From: Nitrospiraceae bacterium
GTDB taxonomy: Bacteria > Nitrospirota > Nitrospiria > Nitrospirales > UBA8639
Assembly: GCA_003523945.1 (NCBI GenBank)
Contig: DOFS01000521.1
Coordinates: 12,357 to 50,752 of the forward strand
Length of the DNA: 38,396 bases
Direction of reading: 5' to 3'
Positions 37,002 to 38,396 of the stretch are shown in pieces. Made by a program: the position numbers and the translations under genes. Positions within the stretch are counted from its first letter, which is position 1. Each line of letters starts with the position of its first letter. The notes beneath the pieces were generated by a model that saw only the letters and a list, made by a program, of their open reading frames with translations, was not told the DNA's origin and did no database searches.

Positions 37002-37886
37002 ATGGCTGATCTCTCTAAACGTTTAAAGACGAATGTCGAGGGCCGATTTTTTGTCGATTCCACCTGTATCGACTGCGATACCTGCCGGCAACTGGCTCCA
37101 GCCACCTTTGTTGAAGACGGTCAGTACTCGACAGTCTACCACCAGCCTGAAAACACACGGGAAAATTTTGCGGCGTACCAAGCGCTAATTGCCTGTCCGG
37201 TGGGTTCCATCGGCACGGAGAAGAAGGATCCCAAGATATTCTTAGAGGCCCAAGCGTCCTTTCCGCTTCATATAGAAGGCGGTGTGTATTACGTTGGATT
37301 CAACTCGGAAAAATCCTTTGGAGCCAATGGCTATTTTATCCAACATGCTCAAGGCAACTGGTTAGTCGATTCTCCCCGCTTCGTCAAACGCCTGGTTCGG
37401 TCATTTGAAGAGAAAGGTGGGGTTCGGTACATTTTTCTCAGTCACGAAGATGACGTGGCGGACGCGGCTCGGTATGCGAAGCATTTTGGTGCCACGCGGA
37501 TCATCCACAAAGCCGATGTTTCCGCCATGCCCGATGCAGAATGGATAATTGATGGGGAGGATTCCATACCCGTTACTCCGGAGTTTGTGTGTATTCCGGT
37601 TCCCGGCCATACCCCAGGAAGCATGGCCCTCCATTACAGGAATCGTTTTTTGTTTTCAGGCGACCATCTATGGTGGAACCGAAATCTCCAACAACTGGGG
37701 ACGCCTGAACGGTTGGTATGGGACGATGCCTGTCTGAAACGGTCGGTCCGAAAATTACTGAACCATTCTTTTGAATGGGTCTTGCCAGGGCATGGAGAAC
37801 GTATCCACCTCCATCATCGCGACATGAAACAAGCCCTCGACCAACTCCTGCAACGACGGTGGAACTTCCGGCCTTTCCCAATGTAA
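37002..37886 (+). CDS. ferredoxin-like 4Fe-4S domain fused to a metallo-beta-lactamase fold hydrolase
   Basis: A 294-residue cytosolic protein. Residues about 15-75 are a ferredoxin-like single-cluster domain with Cys22, Cys25, Cys28 and Cys65 (CIDCDTC, then ACPVG), enough for one 4Fe-4S cluster. Residues about 88-290 are a metallo-beta-lactamase fold: SHEDDVAD with His148, Asp150 and Asp151 in place of the usual HxHxDH, GHTPGS with His203, FSGDH with Asp221, and LPGHGER near the end. The first metal motif is therefore partial, so a single-metal or altered site is possible. The ferredoxin module could pass electrons to the hydrolase domain, but its substrate is not inferable. It stands alone, with a weak ribosome binding site. 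Confidence 0.85.
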   Translation: MADLSKRLKTNVEGRFFVDSTCIDCDTCRQLAPATFVEDGQYSTVYHQPENTRENFAAYQALIACPVGSIGTEKKDPKIFLEAQASFPLHIEGGVYYVGFNSEKSFGANGYFIQHAQGNWLVDSPRFVKRLVRSFEEKGGVRYIFLSHEDDVADAARYAKHFGATRIIHKADVSAMPDAEWIIDGEDSIPVTPEFVCIPVPGHTPGSMALHYRNRFLFSGDHLWWNRNLQQLGTPERLVWDDACLKRSVRKLLNHSFEWVLPGHGERIHLHHRDMKQALDQLLQRRWNFRPFPM

Positions 37887-38118
37887 CCCTTATTATCCCT
37901 AACGCAAAATCCGGAATATCTATGGTGTGGGCCTAAGCCGATACATCGACGAAGTTGGCGTAAACCGTTCGTGTTCAAAAAAAGATGAGATACACCACGT
38001 GTTTTTTGAAATCTCTACGACTGCACACATAAGGGAAGATCCATTACGTTGGAATCAAAGTTCGCGGTGGCAAAGGGTTCTTCAAAGATCCCGCACAGCT
38101 TTTGTTGATAGTCAGAAC

Positions 38119-38396
38119 TCAAATGCCGAGATGATAAAACGTTTTGCCAATCCATTTTCTCCTTCCTAGGGATGAAAGACAAAATTCAACCTCCTGACCG
38201 ATTGCCATTTGAGGTTTTGCCTGGAAAATAATCGCTTCTAAACCGGCCTGTTCCGGAGAAAGCACGGTGATCCTTATGGGTTGGGAATTGTGGTTGCCCA
38301 CTGAAAAGGAAGGAATGACTAATTGTCCAAGACGCTTGGGAGCCAGGGTGATTATCCACTCTGACAAAATTGTTGTTTGTCCATCGATGATGGTGG
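38119..38396 (-). pseudogene. BatD-like fragment, truncated, continuing past the right edge
   Basis: A minus-strand frame open to the window edge carries a block nearly collinear with the BatD gene at 19313: TIIDGQTTILSEWIITLAPK here against SIINMRTTSLVRWIATLAPK there, then VIPSFSVGNHNSQPIRITV against IPPIAVGAHHTGPIQLMV. After a second short similarity (EAIIFQAKPQMAIGQEVEF) the sequence loses likeness and stops at 38119, where BatD should continue for some 450 residues with a membrane helix. So this is a truncated or frameshifted second BatD. Whether the part beyond the edge is intact cannot be seen. Confidence 0.6.

Noticed and set aside
37927..38169. 80-codon plus-strand frame near the right edge
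   Set aside because: Overlaps the BatD-like fragment on the other strand; no ribosome binding site and no recognisable domain.

Overview
The window reads as a bacterial chromosome of roughly balanced base composition. An F1 ATP synthase block, a MoxR/Bat aerotolerance-type operon, a SxtJ-type carbamoyltransferase cassette, a cytochrome P460 and a YHS protein together suggest a Nitrospirota (Nitrospira-like, possibly moderate-GC marine) genome. This assignment is inference from gene content and style; no rRNA or other marker is present to settle it.

Region 1 (1-6300): the 3' part of an ATP synthase operon (atpA partial, atpG, atpD, atpC), followed on the same strand by an RluD-type pseudouridine synthase and an unrecognised 146-residue protein, then a convergent STAS-domain protein. 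Region 2 (6455-12403): tRNA-Arg(TCG) with its promoter, a GT39/ArnT-like membrane glycosyltransferase, an exported dienelactone-hydrolase-like protein, and a carbamoyltransferase - SxtJ - DUF5989 cassette closed by a terminator. A small exported protein converges on it, and about 1 kb without a convincing gene follows.

Region 3 (13678-26290) is the centrepiece: a one-directional cluster of about 12.5 kb. It comprises moxR, a DUF58 protein, a DUF4381 protein, BatA, a fused BatB-BatC and BatD, then a Gld-type ABC exporter (ATPase, permease, GldG-like protein, DUF4340 protein). Known roles of these families suggest a MoxR ATPase acting with two von Willebrand A proteins and membrane partners at the cell envelope. 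A possible leader ORF with a strong ribosome binding site overlaps moxR, and a GC-rich, branched, RNA-like element lies between the ABC ATPase and permease genes.

Region 4 (26351-38396) starts around an initiator tRNA-Met and is much looser: frequent strand changes, long gaps, and damaged genes. It contains a membrane protein, an endonuclease/exonuclease/phosphatase-family protein, a PKD-domain exported protein, a fatty acid desaturase, a frameshifted thioesterase, a TetR regulator with no recognisable start codon, a YHS-cytochrome P460 pair, a YgiM-like SH3 protein, a small lipoprotein, a ferredoxin-MBL fusion, and a BatD-like fragment running off the right edge. Two matching palindromes lie between the TetR gene and the YHS gene and are good candidates for the regulator's operators.
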